5,908 bases of DNA, from contig CAZXWC010000093.1 of assembly GCA_964644525.1 (NCBI GenBank), positions 1 to 5,908 of the forward strand, in the 5' to 3' direction. Positions 5,904 through 5,908 of this stretch are shown here, piece after piece. Below the pieces are notes generated by a model. The model was not told the DNA's origin. It did no database searches and was given only the letters and a program-made list of their open reading frames with translations. A program made the translations under genes and the position numbers. Position 1 is the first letter of the stretch; the number at the start of each line of letters is the position of its first letter. The DNA comes from BM714 sp964644525. Its GTDB lineage: Bacteria; Bacillota; Clostridia; Peptostreptococcales; BM714.

Positions 5904-5908
5904 ATGCA

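Overview
The window reads as part of a chromosome of a low-to-moderate-GC Gram-positive anaerobe, most likely a Clostridia-type Firmicute. The reasons are strong AGGAGG-like ribosome binding sites, AT-rich intergenic DNA with consensus TATAAT boxes, U-tailed hairpin terminators, and protein families typical of that group. I cannot name a genus from sequence alone.

Most of the window (133-5168, all minus strand) is a self-contained malate-use module. Reading in the direction of transcription, a DcuS/CitA/MaeK-type sensor kinase (5168-3564) overlaps a CitB/DcuR/MaeR-type response regulator (3571-2888), and this pair ends at a strong intrinsic terminator (2832-2794). A second transcription unit follows, with its own promoter region (about 2775-2704): a short NAD-type malic enzyme (2651-1479) and a 2-hydroxycarboxylate transporter (1443-133). 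Past the transporter lie a hairpin (39-72) and what looks like the ribosome binding site and first seven codons of another minus-strand gene cut by the window edge.

The working model is that the kinase senses an extracellular C4-dicarboxylate such as malate and phosphorylates the regulator. The regulator then activates the enzyme-transporter unit, malate enters through the transporter, and malic enzyme converts it to pyruvate, CO2 and NADH. This matches the known Lactobacillus casei mae system (MaeK/MaeR with MaeP/MaeE) in gene content, but gene order and orientation differ. The promoter region ahead of the enzyme has a pair of direct repeats in an activator position and a perfect 10+2+10 palindrome over the -35/spacer, suggesting two layers of control.

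On the right, a divergent plus-strand gene (5461-5766) encodes a small thioredoxin-fold protein related to the 'small redox-active disulfide' family. It has lost the second active-site cysteine and gained a cysteine-rich insertion, and is the least conventional protein here. It is followed by a terminator (5824-5851) and a second GAAA-capped hairpin with a T run (5871-5903) at the window edge. I found no tRNA, rRNA, CRISPR array or complete mobile element.
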